From: Zingiber officinale
Taxonomy: Eukaryota > Streptophyta > Magnoliopsida > Zingiberales > Zingiberaceae
Reading direction: 5' to 3'
DNA: 64,000 nucleotides
Assembly: GCF_018446385.1 (NCBI RefSeq)
Contig: NC_055988.1
Coordinates: forward strand, 164,002,209 to 164,066,208
Position numbers and translations under genes: made by a program. Below the pieces are notes generated by a model. It saw only the letters and a program-made list of their open reading frames with translations, did not search any database and was not told the DNA's origin. Position 1 is the stretch's first letter. Each line of letters begins with the position of its first letter. Below, in pieces: positions 11,331-22,829 of this stretch.

Positions 11331-12609
11331 ATGGTCGGAGCGAACATTCATCCCCCGAAGTTTGACGGAGACTTTACTACATGGAAACGTAAAATGGAGG
11401 TATTTTTTTAAAACCGAATTCGATATTCTTTTAATAATGAAATATGGATATACAACGTCAAAAGACAAAGAAGAATGCAACTGGACAAAGAAGGAGCAGG
11501 CCGATTTCGTGACCAATGAAAAGGCAAAATTTCACCTGCTCAGTGTTCTGCCGCCCCAGGAGATAAGTCAGATCGGAAGCTACGACTCCGCCAAAGACCT
11601 CTGGGATAAATTCCTGGAGCTCCACGAAGGCACCTTAGAAGCAAAGCTAACGAGGCGTGATATCCTCCGGACTCAGCTGACGAATCTCCGGATGAACACC
11701 AACGAGAAGGTAGTGCAACTCCAAGCGAGAATCAAGGAGCTAATAACGCAACTGACAAATCTCGACGAATCGGTATCAAACCGAGATTCCATCCGTTATG
11801 TACTCAACGCCTTCCCAAGGACTCCAGAGTGGGCGTCCTTAGTAGATGCTTACTACATCTCTAAGGATTTTGAGGTAAGTAGTTTAGAAAGTTTATTTTC
11901 TACCTTCGAACTTCACGAGTCTCGACTTGCGGAGCCTAAACAAGTAGAAAAGTCGAACCTCAACATTGCCCTATAAGCCGAAAAGGACGATCCTGACTCC
12001 GAAACATCGATCAACGAAACCGAAGAAGCACTACTGGTAAGACGTTTCAATAAATTTCTTTAAACTAATAAATTTAAATCGCAGTCGAGGAAGCAACATC
12101 GCAACAAAAGGACAGTCCAGTACTACAACTGCAACAAGGAAGGGTACATCAAGGATAACTACCCCAAATTAAAGAAAAAGGACAACGAAAAGTCTCGAAG
12201 ATCGACGTCCTCGAAGAACAAAATCCTGAAGGCCACGTGGGATGATTCGACATCCTCCAAATCTGAAGTCGAACCCTTCTCGGGACTAGCGCTGATCGCC
12301 AACCATCTGCTAGAAGAAGAGTTAAGCTCAGAAATGAGCATAGATGAAGGGGGAGGAACATCAGAAGAGGAAAGTTATGATGAAAGGGGAGCATCACAAA
12401 GTAAGATAAGTAAGGTACGTGCTCTAAACCCTAAACAGTCGTTCCAATTTATTAAAGCTCTTTCTAAAGACTTAGCTGAATTAGAAAAAGAAATTACTAA
12501 TTTAAATAAAATGTTAGATAATTTGAAATCTGAAAATGATAAATTGAAACTCCAAATTGAAAAGTTAAAATCTGATACATGTTTAAATACTAATGTCTTT
12601 CAAAAATAA
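11331..12609 (+). pseudogene. Decayed gag (UBN2-type) with coiled coil, element 1
   Basis: ATG at 11331 opens a gag that begins MVGANIHPPKFDGDF. A frameshift in a T-run near 11401-11409 moves the frame to the one that stays open from 11362. That part contains the copia-type gag signature (LWDKFLELHEG, then LNAFPRTPEW). Stops lie at 11974 and about 12061. The zinc knuckle at about 12120-12165 has lost its first and last cysteines and its histidine (reads YNCNKEGYIKDNY). From 12334 the frame is open again, acidic then heptad-like (LAELEKEITNLNKMLDNLKS), predicting a coiled coil, and it ends at 12609. Confidence 0.88.
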
Positions 12610-12755
12610 AAAATTAAGGTTTATGAAAAATTAAATTGGTATATAAGAAAACATCTGGGTTAACTTAGAAGAATACCTAAAGGCTATATACCCCCTAAGT
12701 TTTTAACTAACCTGCAGCAAGGAATCTATACTAGGTTCCAAAATCTTTACTGAAT
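12610..12755 (+). pseudogene. Short conserved tail module after gag, element 1
   Basis: Downstream of the coiled coil, with one internal stop, the sequence reads LNWYIRKHLG and then RIPKGYIPPKFLTN. The same pattern (YYRF, then KAYVPRKYLINP and GRN) lies at the equivalent place in the second gag-only element (43316-43437), so the module was part of the ancestral protein. I do not know a function for it. Confidence 0.7.
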
Positions 12756-13281
12756 TAAATCTCTTTAAGTTAAAGCTTTCAGAAGAAAATTAAACATTAA
12801 AATTTCTTTATGAAACTTTGACTAAGGAAGTGGTTGTTGCTCTAATAACCAAGAAGGCATAGTGCCTCACCACGATTTGGAAGCCAAACTATTGAAAATA
12901 AAATATTTAATTAACTTTCTGATAAAAGTATTAAAATTAAAAATAGATAATACTTTGAAAAGTTTTTAAACATTTTTTTGAAAATTTTCCAAAAACATCT
13001 TTTTCAAGAAAAATGTTTCTTGAATTTTTCTCTTACTTAGAAAATTTTTAACTTGGAAATTTTTTGTACTTTGTTCCCCTCTCTTTTTGCTGTGATCAAA
13101 GGGGGAGATAGTTAAGTACAAGTTTAAGTTTAGGAGTAGTTAGGGAAATTATAAATTTTTTTAAACTTATGTTGCAAATTCTATTATTGTAATTTTTGTA
13201 CTTAAAATGTTAGTTTAGTAATTTTCTTAAAATTACTATTTGGTTGTTTTTTCCCTAACTTGAAATTGGATTGATGCACAT

Positions 13282-13295
13282 AAAAAAGGAGGAGA
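13282..13295 (+). promoter_or_regulatory. Polypurine tract, element 1
   Basis: AAAAAAGGAGGAGA lies directly before the 3' LTR and would prime plus-strand DNA synthesis. Confidence 0.85.
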
Positions 13296-13296
13296 T

Positions 13297-14220
13297 TATT
13301 GGACTCCGTGGTTGTTTTGATGTGATTAACCAAGTTAGCTAGGTCCTGTTTATTTTTGATCCCTGTGTCTAAGTGTGCAGGAGTTTAGGAGCGCAGGAAG
13401 TCGAACGGAAAACGCAGCTAGCGAGAAGGACGCCACTGGAAAGGAGCTGACAGGCTCGGTGCGTCCGAAGGACAAGAGAGCTGCGGAAGAGTACACCGGT
13501 AGACAAGAAGAATGTGTGCGACGTTCGAGGGACATAAAGCCGAGATAGAAGACTGCTCGAGGAAAAGATCGGGAATTGGGTTCGGGTGAGCCCTATTCCG
13601 GTTGACCACAATCACCCAAGCTATCGGAGCATTGGAAGCCAAAAGGAAGTATAAAGGAGCTAGAACGCTAGCTGGAGGTGCCCTCAATGAAGCAATGGAG
13701 GCGCCTGCGTTGTCCTCAACCTTGGAGGCGCCTCCAATAAGTGTTGAAGGCGCCTTCAATAATGGAGGCGCCTTTAACACTGCTTGAGGCGCCTCCAAGT
13801 TGGTCAACTCGACCGTTTGAGCGCGGATAGAGTTTTATCCGCTTGACTTGGTTAGAGGCGCCTTGGACCTTTGTTGGAGGTGCCTTGGACCTTCGAGATA
13901 GAATTTCCAGGAGCTATTTAAAGGCCCCTGGAGCTAGGAAATTATAATTCAATCAAGCATTCAATTCCTAGCAACTTGTGAGCTCTTTTAGTGTGTAAAA
14001 AGGCTTCTCCGCCTATAGTGAAGGAGACATGCTAGTGGAGCTGTTCAACCGCCTTGGATTAACAACTGTCTTGGTTGTAACCAAGTTAATTTCTTGTCTC
14101 TTATTTAATTTTGTCTTTTACTTTAATTGTTGCTATTTATTTTGAGTTGAGAACCGAGGAGGGTATACTTTTATTTTACAGGCAATTCACCCCCCTCTTG
14201 CCGACCCCGTTGCACCGACA
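13297..14220 (+). repeat. 3' LTR of gag-only element 1
   Basis: 924 bp, highly similar to 10339-11265 along its length, with scattered substitutions. The GGAGGCGCCTCC-type palindromes are better preserved here (13675-13890) than in the 5' copy, where several have become GGAGGCACC. Such C-to-T/G-to-A changes at CG sites are what cytosine-methylation decay predicts. Confidence 0.92.
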
Positions 14221-14769
14221 CTTACTTACCGTATGCATCACAAGTATCTCTTTCAAGTCTAATGAAGGAGGGTGTACGTCGACTGATTGGACAAATATTC
14301 TACTTAACTATCAATATGGTCCATGTGACTGAGTACCTAAAGGAGTTGATGTGATGATAATTAATCGAAATATGTCATAGCCTAAAAGAGAAATAAAGCT
14401 ATGATTGAGTCATAAGCAGGGGAATAAGTGACAATTTTATCCCCAATAGAGGAAATACTCAATCCATGACTATGTCCGAGTCGGAAAAGAATAGCGAACT
14501 CGATCTCATGACTCTCGAATAACCATGGAGTCGGAGAGAGAATAACTTGATCTACAACTATGTCTGAGTCAAGAGAAAATAGGTCAATCAACGAATAAGT
14601 CCTAGTTGGGAGAGAATAACGAACTCGATCTTATGACTCCAGAGTACTTGTGGAGTTGGAGAGAAAATAGTTCGATCCACGACTATGTCTGAGTCATAAG
14701 AGAGTAGGTCAATCTGCGACTATATCTAAGTCAGAAGAAAATAATAAGCTCGATCTCACGACTCCTGAA

Positions 14770-17700
14770 TGTAAGGATCTTGAAAGCAAAAACAACACAA
14801 GTGCAGCGGAATAAATATAAGATCCTTTTAGAAGATCCATGCAAAGGAAACCGTATACTAGTTGTGATGAGAGTTATACCTTTGTTGAGTAAACACGAAC
14901 TCCCAATAGTAACTTTGCCCTCTTTGGATCTTAGCATGATCAAGTGTTCACGCGTGTTTTGATATCCACACAAACATGTTTCGTCCGTCTCACGAACTCA
15001 CAAACTTGGAGAAAAAAAACCACCTAAGATTGTTCTAGCAACTAAACAAAGAGGTTTCAGCCAAAAAGGAAGAAGAAGAGGAGGAGGAAGAACACAAGTG
15101 TTGCACACAAAATGAATCAAAATCCCATTTTGTATTCATTCAATCAATTGTCTTAATTAGCATTAATTTTCCATTAATCCCATTAAGTCTTTTGGTTTTC
15201 ATCCAATGCATGATCAATTTAAAATTAACCTTTTATCTTTCTTGGTGAATTCGAGTTCACCCAATGAGTTTAACTCATTGATCCTCATCAATCTAAATTG
15301 ACTCCATGAGTCTAATTCGAACTGCACACAATCTAATAGTTAGATCCAATTGAGTCTAATTCAATAAGTTTAATTCGGATTAGACTTAATCCAATGATAT
15401 ATCATATGAACCTATCTCCAAATTAGCATGTTCTTTGTGTGTGTAATCCAGTAAGTTCTCGTAACGTTGGTAATGTCTCTAAAATCATGTTAGATATATA
15501 AGCAATAAGTAACATCTAACAATGCATCATTGCTACCTAAGTAACGAGAATGTCAAGATCCGATCTAATCTTTCCATGTCTATTATTTTGTATGACTCAA
15601 TCATTTTATCTTTGATATCTAGATTGATCAATGAGGTATAGACCGTGTTATCCTCATATCAATCTTTATGTTTCTTGATCTCTAAGTAGATACACTCAAT
15701 CAAATAAACTCAATATCTCATATTCACTCATTTGAACATGACCATGTATTCTGGTGTCCTACTAATCAAGGGGCCTACAGGTATCACTTCCGTCATATGG
15801 AAGGGATAGATCACATCTATAGCACTCATATCCCTCTACATAACTTATTGCATACCCAATGATTGACTTTATAGTCCACCTTATTATAGGTGATGTTTGT
15901 CGATACCAAAGTACATAACTCTTTATGTAGGGAACTATAGTGACTTCAGATCTAAGGACTATTCATACTAATAGTTACTATGAGAATGTTTATGGCAATT
16001 ATATAACAACCCATCAAATATTCTTATGATGGGTCATTTAATACATATTCTCTAATATATACTCATGTGTCAACCTAATATCTCATATCCATGACTTGTA
16101 AAATTAAGTCATCCATTGACCTAGATGCTAGTCTCAATGCATTAATATTGTCTTTGTATATTAATATCTAATTAGAGATAGTTAAGAGTAGTGTTCTATA
16201 TATGTATCTATAATATCTCATTATCAATTCAACAAATTGATATATTATAGACTAGAATCTACTACCTTAGAATATTATTGCACTTCTTCATTCGGCACTG
16301 AACTAAAGTAAATATAATAATAAACTTTATTTTTTATTAATTAATGAAATATGATACAAAAAGTGTCTTTATTAATCCACCTTATTATAGGTGATGTTTG
16401 TCGATACCAAAGTACATAACTCTTTATGTAGGGAACTATAGTGACTTCGGGTCTAAGGACTATTCATACTAATAGTTACTATGAGAATGTTTATGGAAAT
16501 TATATAACAATCCATCAAATATTCTTATGATGTGTCATTCAATACATATTCTCTAATATATACTCATGTGTCAACCTGATATCTCATATCCATGACTTGT
16601 AAAATTAAGTCATCCATTGACCTAGATGCTAGTCTCAACGCATTAATATTGTCCTTGTATATTAATATCTAATTAGAGATAGTTAAGAGTAGTGTTATAT
16701 ATATGTATCTATAATATCTCATTATCAATTCAACCAATTGATATATTATAGACTAGAATCTACTACCTTAGAATATTATTGCACTTCTTCATTCGGCACT
16801 GAACTAAAGTAAATATAATAACAAATTTTATTTTTTATTAATTAATGAAATATGATACAAAAAGTGTCTTTATTAATCGACCTTATTATAGGTGATGTTT
16901 GTCGATACCAAAGTACATAACTCTTTATGTAGGGAACTATAGTGACTTCAGGTCTAAAGACTATTCATACTAATAGTTACTATGAGAATGTTTATGGCAA
17001 TTATATAACAATCCATCAAATATTCTTATGATGAGTCATTCAATACATATTCTCTAATATATACTCATGTGTCAACCTGATATCTCATATCCATGACTTG
17101 TAAAATTAAGTCATCCATTGACCTAGATGCTAGTCTCAACGCATTAATATTGTCTTTGTATATTAATATCTAATTAGAGGTAGTTAAGAGTAGTGTTATA
17201 TATATGTATCTATAATATCTCATTATCAATTCAACCAATTGATATATTATAGACTAGAATCTACTACCTTAGAATATTATTGCACTTCTTCATTCGACAC
17301 TGAATTAAAGTAAATATAATAACAAACTTTATTTTTTTATTAATTAATGAAATATGATACAAAAAGTGTCTTTATTAATCGACCTTATTATAGGTGATGT
17401 TTGTCGATACCAAAGTACATAACTCTTTATGTAGGGAACTATAGTGACTTCAGGTCTAAAGACTATTCATACTAACAGTTACTATGAGAATGTTTATGGC
17501 AATTATATAACAATCCATCAAATATTCTTATGATGGGTCATTCAATACATATTCTCTAATATATACTCATGTGTCAACCTGATATCTCATATCCATGACT
17601 TGTAAAATTAAGTCATCCATTGACCTAGATGCTAGTCTCAACGCATTAATATTGTCCTTGTATATTAATATCTAATTAGAGATAGTTAAGAGTAGTGTTC

Positions 17701-17915
17701 TATATATGTATCTATAATATCTCATTATCAATTCAACCAATTGATATATTATAGACTAGAATCTACTACCTTAGAATATTATTGCACTTCTTCATTCGGC
17801 ACTGAACTAAAGTAAATATAATAACAAACTTTATTTTTTTATTAATTAATGAAATATGATACAAAAAGTGTCTTTATTAATCATCTCATAATTGGTACTA
17901 GAACTAATACTAACA
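14770..17915 (-). mobile_element. Solo LTR (copia-like) with a 4 x ~501-bp internal tandem array
   Basis: Read on the minus strand it starts TGTTAGTATTAGTTCTAG and ends AAGATCCTTACA, as LTRs do (TG...CA). The flanks are ctgaa at 14765-14769 and ttgaa at 17916-17920, a 5-bp duplication with one change. Joining the flanks recreates the surrounding repeat (gactcctgaatacttatgaa-gtcgg), compare 14506-14535. There is no interior, so it is a solo LTR left by recombination. Its length is unusual because a ~501-bp segment is present four times. A truncated relative on the plus strand lies at 19560-19776. Confidence 0.85.
15877..17882. repeat. Four tandem copies of a ~501-bp unit
   Basis: The marker ccttattatagg starts at 15879, 16380, 16881 and 17383, giving periods of 501, 501 and 502 bp. 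Each unit runs to tgtctttattaatc and contains attcggcactgaac or a close variant. Units differ by only scattered point changes, so the amplification is recent relative to the decay of the surrounding gypsy element. Confidence 0.95.
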
Positions 17916-18339
17916 TTGAATACTTATGAAGTCGGAAAAAGAATAGCTTGATCCGTGACTATGTTCGAGTTGGGAGAGAATAAGTCGATGGAGATACTAT
18001 GCGCACTCAACCCTTATACGAAGGGGAGGTTGATATCGTCGCCTTTGATCTCAACCCTGACTATGTCTGAGTTGAGAGAGTTTGGGCCTTGAAAATGATA
18101 TAGTGATATAGTATGCACTCGTCCCTTATGCGAAGGGGACCAGTCGATTGAAGCGACATCGGTGCATTAGAAGAAACCTTGGCCTATGGGAACGCCATAA
18201 ACTACTTCTCCCATATCGATCGATAAGTCCATCACTAGAGAACCTTTTGTAGAATCTTCTAGTAAAGCCCCTCATTAAGGTTTTCCAAGGGGAAAAGGCC
18301 CTGAATTCAGTGGATTAAAAGCCCCTCGAGATTCTCAGT

Positions 18340-19385
18340 TCTCGAAGGACATCCAGGTTGAATTGCCAAGGCACTTTTGGGTATTACATATTGAAGAATA
18401 TAATGGTACTATAGATCTAGAAGATTGCATCTGTAAATTTGAAAACGCTTATTTGTTACACCAGTATACGGATGATGTCAAGTGTCAAATTTTGTTAACC
18501 ACGCTATTAGGTTCGGCTCAAAGATGGTTTAGTTGACTCCTTCTTCTATTTGGACATTTGAGGAATTTAAAGTTGTCTTCATACAACACATTACAACCAG
18601 TCGAAGATATCATAAAATGCACACAATTTGTTTGCTCTCAGGCAGAAATTTAAAGAACCCTTAAAAGAATATTTGCAATGATTTAATCAAGTAGTCATGG
18701 TTTCTCCCTCGGTTACCCTAGAGGTGCAAGTTAGTGCTTTCTCTTAGGGGTTAGTTGATAGAGGTTTTTTTTTTCAAATCTTTAGTAAAAAAAGTCTCTA
18801 GCCAATTTTAAATGGTTATAAATCCGGGTACTTAGTGTATTTAAGTCGAAGAAGCCTAGTTAGCAAAGACAAACGAAATGCTGACTCCGGCTCCCGCCCC
18901 TAGTCATCAAGATTGGAGAGCTCCTTCCCCACTCTTGCGAAATTGAGAATTCACAAATCAGAGGAGAGAAAAAATGGTACAAGTCATGGAGGTAACCCTA
19001 GTCCTACTCCCAAATCGGGTCAAAGATCCCCCGAGGTGATTCAGTACTATGCCTACCATCAATCAAGCATTCGTTTCATTCGGGATTATCAATAGTATAC
19101 AAGAGAGTTGAAATGAATAGCTAGCCAGCGAAACACCATTTAGAGTGAGTCGGGCAAGAAGAAGTCTTCTGAATCCTACAAACACCATCGCCACCATGAT
19201 ACCTATTGACCTGCGAGTTGGCGATCCCATTCTCTTTCAAAAGAATCTGAGGCTCTTCTCGATTTCGTAAGAAGGTCAAAGAAAAAGATACAAGCAAGGA
19301 CAAGGTTAATGCTCGAGAGACCATAAACAAAATCTCAGGTGGAACCACAGACGGGGACTCCACTCGAACCTGAAGGACTCATGGC
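18340..19385 (+). pseudogene. Decayed Ty3-gypsy gag
   Basis: Broken frames read, in order, a VELPRHFWVLHIEEYNG segment, then LTTLLGSAQRWF, then a FEEFKVVF...HITTSRR segment typical of the Retrotrans_gag domain. Near 19312 comes ARETINKISGGTTDGDS, matching the 'I..ISGG.TDGDSNRAR' tail common in plant gypsy gag proteins. Several in-frame stops (for example after QRWF at about 18532) and frameshifts make it non-functional. Confidence 0.8.
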
Positions 19386-19559
19386 AGAAGGTTGGAAAGT
19401 TACACTGTCAGTGCCAACCGGGGAAGAGGGCAAACTTCTTCCATAAATTTCAGATCTAAGGATTTAGTAGGAGTCGGGGCCCCCATGATGATGCTTTAGT
19501 AATTGAAACCTTCATCACTAATTATTGAGTAAAGAGAGTATTCATTGACATTGTCAGTT

Positions 19560-19776
19560 TGTTAGTGAAACCCTGAGAGCCAATCAAGAATTGATTGACT
19601 TAGAACATATTATATCATATTTTATTAATAAAAGGCAAAGGTTATGGTTATTATATTACTTCATATTTGTGTCAAATGAATAAGTATAATAATATCCTAG
19701 GGTAGTAGGTTCTAATTTACAATATATTAATTAGTTGAATTGATAGTGGGAAGTCATAGATATATATAGTGTAGGT
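19560..19776 (+). repeat. Truncated LTR fragment related to the solo LTR at 14770-17915
   Basis: It starts tgttagtgaaaccctgagag and contains atcatattttattaataaaa, agggtagtaggttcta and ttgaattgatagtggg. These are the diverged counterparts of the minus-strand start of the solo LTR. It breaks off at about 19776, where different LTR-end-like sequence begins (ggtgcaaccaataagagggg). Confidence 0.6.
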
Positions 19777-19849
19777 TCCTTGGTGCAACCAATAAGAGGG
19801 GGTGAATTGACTTAAAAATAAAAAATAAAAACATTCTCGACTTTTCAAA

Positions 19850-20717
19850 CTAAACCCTAACTATGTCTAAGTTTGGAGAGTTTGAGCCCTAAAAAGACAT
19901 AGTGAAACGGTACGTGTTCGACCCTTGTGTGAAGGATAGGTTGATAATATAACCAGGATCTCGATTCCGACTATGTTTGAGTTGGGGGAGTTTGGGTCCT
20001 GAAAAGGACAATGGTTATACAATACGTTCTTAACCCTTGTGCGAAGGGGAGGTTGCTACTGTAATCAAGATCTTGACCTAAATTATGTCTAAGTCCGGGA
20101 ATTTTGAGCCTCGAAAAAGATAATGAAGATACAATACACGCTCAATCCTTGTGTGAAGGGGAGGTTGATACCGCAGTTGGGATCTTGACCTCAGCTATAT
20201 CTGAGTCGAGAGAGTTTGATCCTTGAAAATAACATGGTGATACAGTATACGCTTGACTCTTTTACAAAGGGGAGGTAATTGCTACCTCAATCGTGATCTA
20301 GACCCCGACTATGTCTAAGTTTAGAGAGTTTAAACCCTGAAAAGGATATGATGATATAGTACACGCTCAACCCTTGTACAAATAAGAGGTTACTACCGCA
20401 GTCGAGATCTCGACCTTGACTATGTCCGAGTCGGGGGTGTTTGAGACTTATAACATACATGGCGATACGGTATGCTCTCAACACTTCTATGAAGTGGAGG
20501 TTGCTACCATGGTCAGGATCTTGACCTTGACTATATCCGAGTCAGGGGAGTTTGTGCCCTTAGAAGGATAATGATGATACGATATGTGTTTGATCCTTAT
20601 ACGAAGGGGGTGTTGCTACCATAGTCGGGATCTCGATCTTGACTATGTTCGAATTAACGGAATTTGGATCATGAAAAGAACATGATGATATGATACATGC
20701 TTGACCCTTATGAGAAG
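19850..20717 (+). repeat. ~112-bp tandem array of the gypsy element, 8 units
   Basis: The marker ctatgt (or a close variant) lies at 19861, 19971, 20083, 20195, 20309, 20420, 20531 and 20643, spaced 110-114 bp. Each unit carries 'gagttggggagtttgggcc', 'acgctcgacccttgtgcgaa' and 'ggggaggttgctaccgcag' style segments. The array continues at 21776 after a later LTR insertion. Confidence 0.85.
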
Positions 20718-21775
20718 TGTTGGGATCTTGACGTCCACTAGAAAAGGGGGGGGGGGGGTGAATAACATCTCACCCAAGTCGTTCGCTTCCTATAATATTA
20801 TTACACAGTGGAATACAAAAATAAATACTAACAAGAGAAACCAACCCTAACACGTTGATTTAACGTGGTTCGGAGATAAAGCTCCTACTCCACGGTTGTT
20901 CGTAAGGTGGACGATCTCAATCCATCGGTGGATGATTCCCTGAAGAACTTTCGGCCAGCTCGTGTAGCTCCTTATGGGTGAAGAAACCTCACTACAACTC
21001 GCACAAGACCACACTAGATTACTTGAGCACTTGGAGACTCTAATAAGGGTTAATCACTATAATTTTATCAACTTTGCCCAAGCATCCGAGCTCTATTAAA
21101 TAGAGCTGGGGGCATTAAATTATTTTCCCACCACCAGTCGACTGGTAAAAACACCAGTCGACTGGTCCTAAGTGGAATTCGATCGTTACAGGTCAACGAC
21201 TCGATACCAATCGACTGATGAAAGTATCAGTCGACTGTTCCACATGGGTTGAGCAAACAGAGACATTCTGTTAGCTACTAGTCGACAGATGAAAACACAG
21301 TCAACTACTACAGTACTGCTATGATAACTGTTATAATAAAACCCTACACATATGATTTTATCCTGAGTATAATCTCTCATGCACTAGTCCTTGCCGGCAC
21401 AACCTAGACCTAGCCTTCTAGTCTCCTTCATCAGCCTCGCGTCCCTTGGATGCCTCCCCATCATTCACGTCTTACCTTCTTGAGCTTTCATCGGCCTTGT
21501 CATTGTTGTTAGGTATTCTTTGGTAAGAGGTCGTGCCTTTAAGACTTCATCCATTGCCAAGTCACTCTTGAACTTACGTTGCCAAGACTACATGCTTGGA
21601 CTTAATTACACCGCCAAGACTCACCCTTGGACTTTCCTCCTTTGCTAAGATGATACTTGGACTCTCCTTGTTATACCTGTATATGCACACTCACAATGTA
21701 TATCAAATACAATAATAAATCTAACTTAAACTTTGTCCAAACATCAAAACCTAGGGCACATAGATTGCTCCAACA
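20718..21775 (-). mobile_element. Solo LTR inserted into the 112-bp array
   Basis: On the minus strand it begins TGTTGGAGCAATCTATGTGC and ends GTCAAGATCCCAACA. The flanks are agaag (20713-20717) and agaat (21776-21780), a 5-bp duplication with one mismatch. The array unit reads through once it is removed. Near the minus-strand 3' end there is a poly-C run (g-run at about 20747-20758 on plus). U3 has a cluster of CCAGTCGACTGG palindromes at 21130-21310. Confidence 0.8.
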
Positions 21776-21960
21776 AGAATGAGAGGTTGCTACCGCAGTC
21801 GTGATTTCAATCTCGGCCATGTTTGAGTTAGGGGAGCTTAGACCCTGAAAAGAACATAGTGATATGGTACACCTTGACCCTTATGCGAAGAGGAGGTTGC
21901 TACTGTAGCCGGGATCTTGACCTCCGAGTCAAGAGAGTTTGGGTCCTAAAAAGGACATTT

Positions 21961-22829
21961 GTCTATAGAGACCACTGGTCCAAGACCATGACTAGGTATT
22001 TTCCTAAGGAGATACCAAGTTGTTTTATCATGACTCATGCAAGGAGTGTTGAGATTTGTGTCCCGAGTTTGTGAAGTTGGACATAGATATTAGCGTTAAT
22101 CACCCTATGAGACATTAGGCCCAGTTTTCATAAAAAAGAAACAATAGTGCTAGGGCCAGGTATCACTTAGCAAGAATTTTGATAATAATTTTCATGCATC
22201 TTCCAAGATAAAAACATCAACACTGGTTAGAACTTTAGGCTTCTCTAAGTTAATGCAAGCGAAAGACATAGGAAGCAATTCTAGTACTATGCTAAGAACA
22301 TACCCAATAGCTTGATAAGAAGATAATCATATTAGATATGTTTATACTGACTTGAGTATAGATAGGAAAAAAATATTCATCCACTTATTATATCAACTAT
22401 CGAGTGATGATGCTGTAAAAGATAAATGAGATAATGCAAAAATAAATGACTTATCTTGCAAGCGAGGATTCCTAGAGACTCCTAAATTATTTAACAAGAG
22501 ACAAATTCTAGCCAACAATATGATCCAACTTGAAATAAGATATAATAGCTTCCAATTCAGCTCCATTCTTGATTTTACAGAAGTAAATTGGTGAAAAATA
22601 AGTAATCATTTTGATGTGGATTAGTAAATCAATAATTTGAAAGGATTATAAAGGTGGTTGAGGAAGAAGTATTGATTTTTCAAGATATGCAATTGCCTCT
22701 AATCCTTGACCATTAAGATAAATAACATTGAGACCATGAAAACATAAATGAGTACCTTTGATGAAGAAAAAAATCCTGAATGTCATTGATGATAGAAGAG
22801 AGTTTTAGTAATATCCGTTAGAAAGAATA
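21961..22829. other. No gene seen
   Basis: The first ~200 bp may be more gypsy-derived sequence. The rest is AT-rich with no supported coding sequence. Confidence 0.4.

Larger units (their letters stand above)
10339..14220 (+). mobile_element. Gag-only (TR-GAG type) Ty1-copia-like LTR retrotransposon, complete with target duplication
   Basis: The 5' LTR is 10339-11265 and the 3' LTR is 13297-14220. The 5-bp target duplication cttac is perfect (10334-10338 and 14221-14225). A primer binding site for initiator tRNA-Met follows the 5' LTR, and a polypurine tract precedes the 3' LTR. The ~2-kb interior encodes only a decayed gag, a coiled-coil segment and a short conserved tail. There is no protease, integrase, reverse transcriptase or RNase H. 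The 5' LTR begins TG and both LTRs end CA; the 3' LTR begins TA, a point change. The element must have depended on enzymes from another element. A second interior of the same design lies at 41117-44837, and an LTR of the same family lies at 50148-51039. Confidence 0.93.
14380..22160 (+). mobile_element. Old Ty3-gypsy retrotransposon remnant with tandem-repeat UTR, interrupted by later insertions
   Basis: Shared sequence (gactatgtc(t/c)gagt plus gagagtttgggcc-like and acccttatgcgaaggggagg-like segments) occurs at 14470-14769, 17916-18150, 19850-20717 and 21776-21960. These pieces bracket a decayed gypsy gag at 18340-19380. Later insertions at 14770-17915 and 20718-21775 split it; removing them restores continuous repeat sequence. 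No pol domains are seen. Outer limits are uncertain. Confidence 0.6.

Noticed and set aside
15877..17882. 501-bp tandem repeats as a CRISPR-like or satellite array
   Set aside because: Units are long, contiguous and contain no spacers. They lie wholly within LTR ends with a target duplication, so they are an amplification inside a solo LTR.
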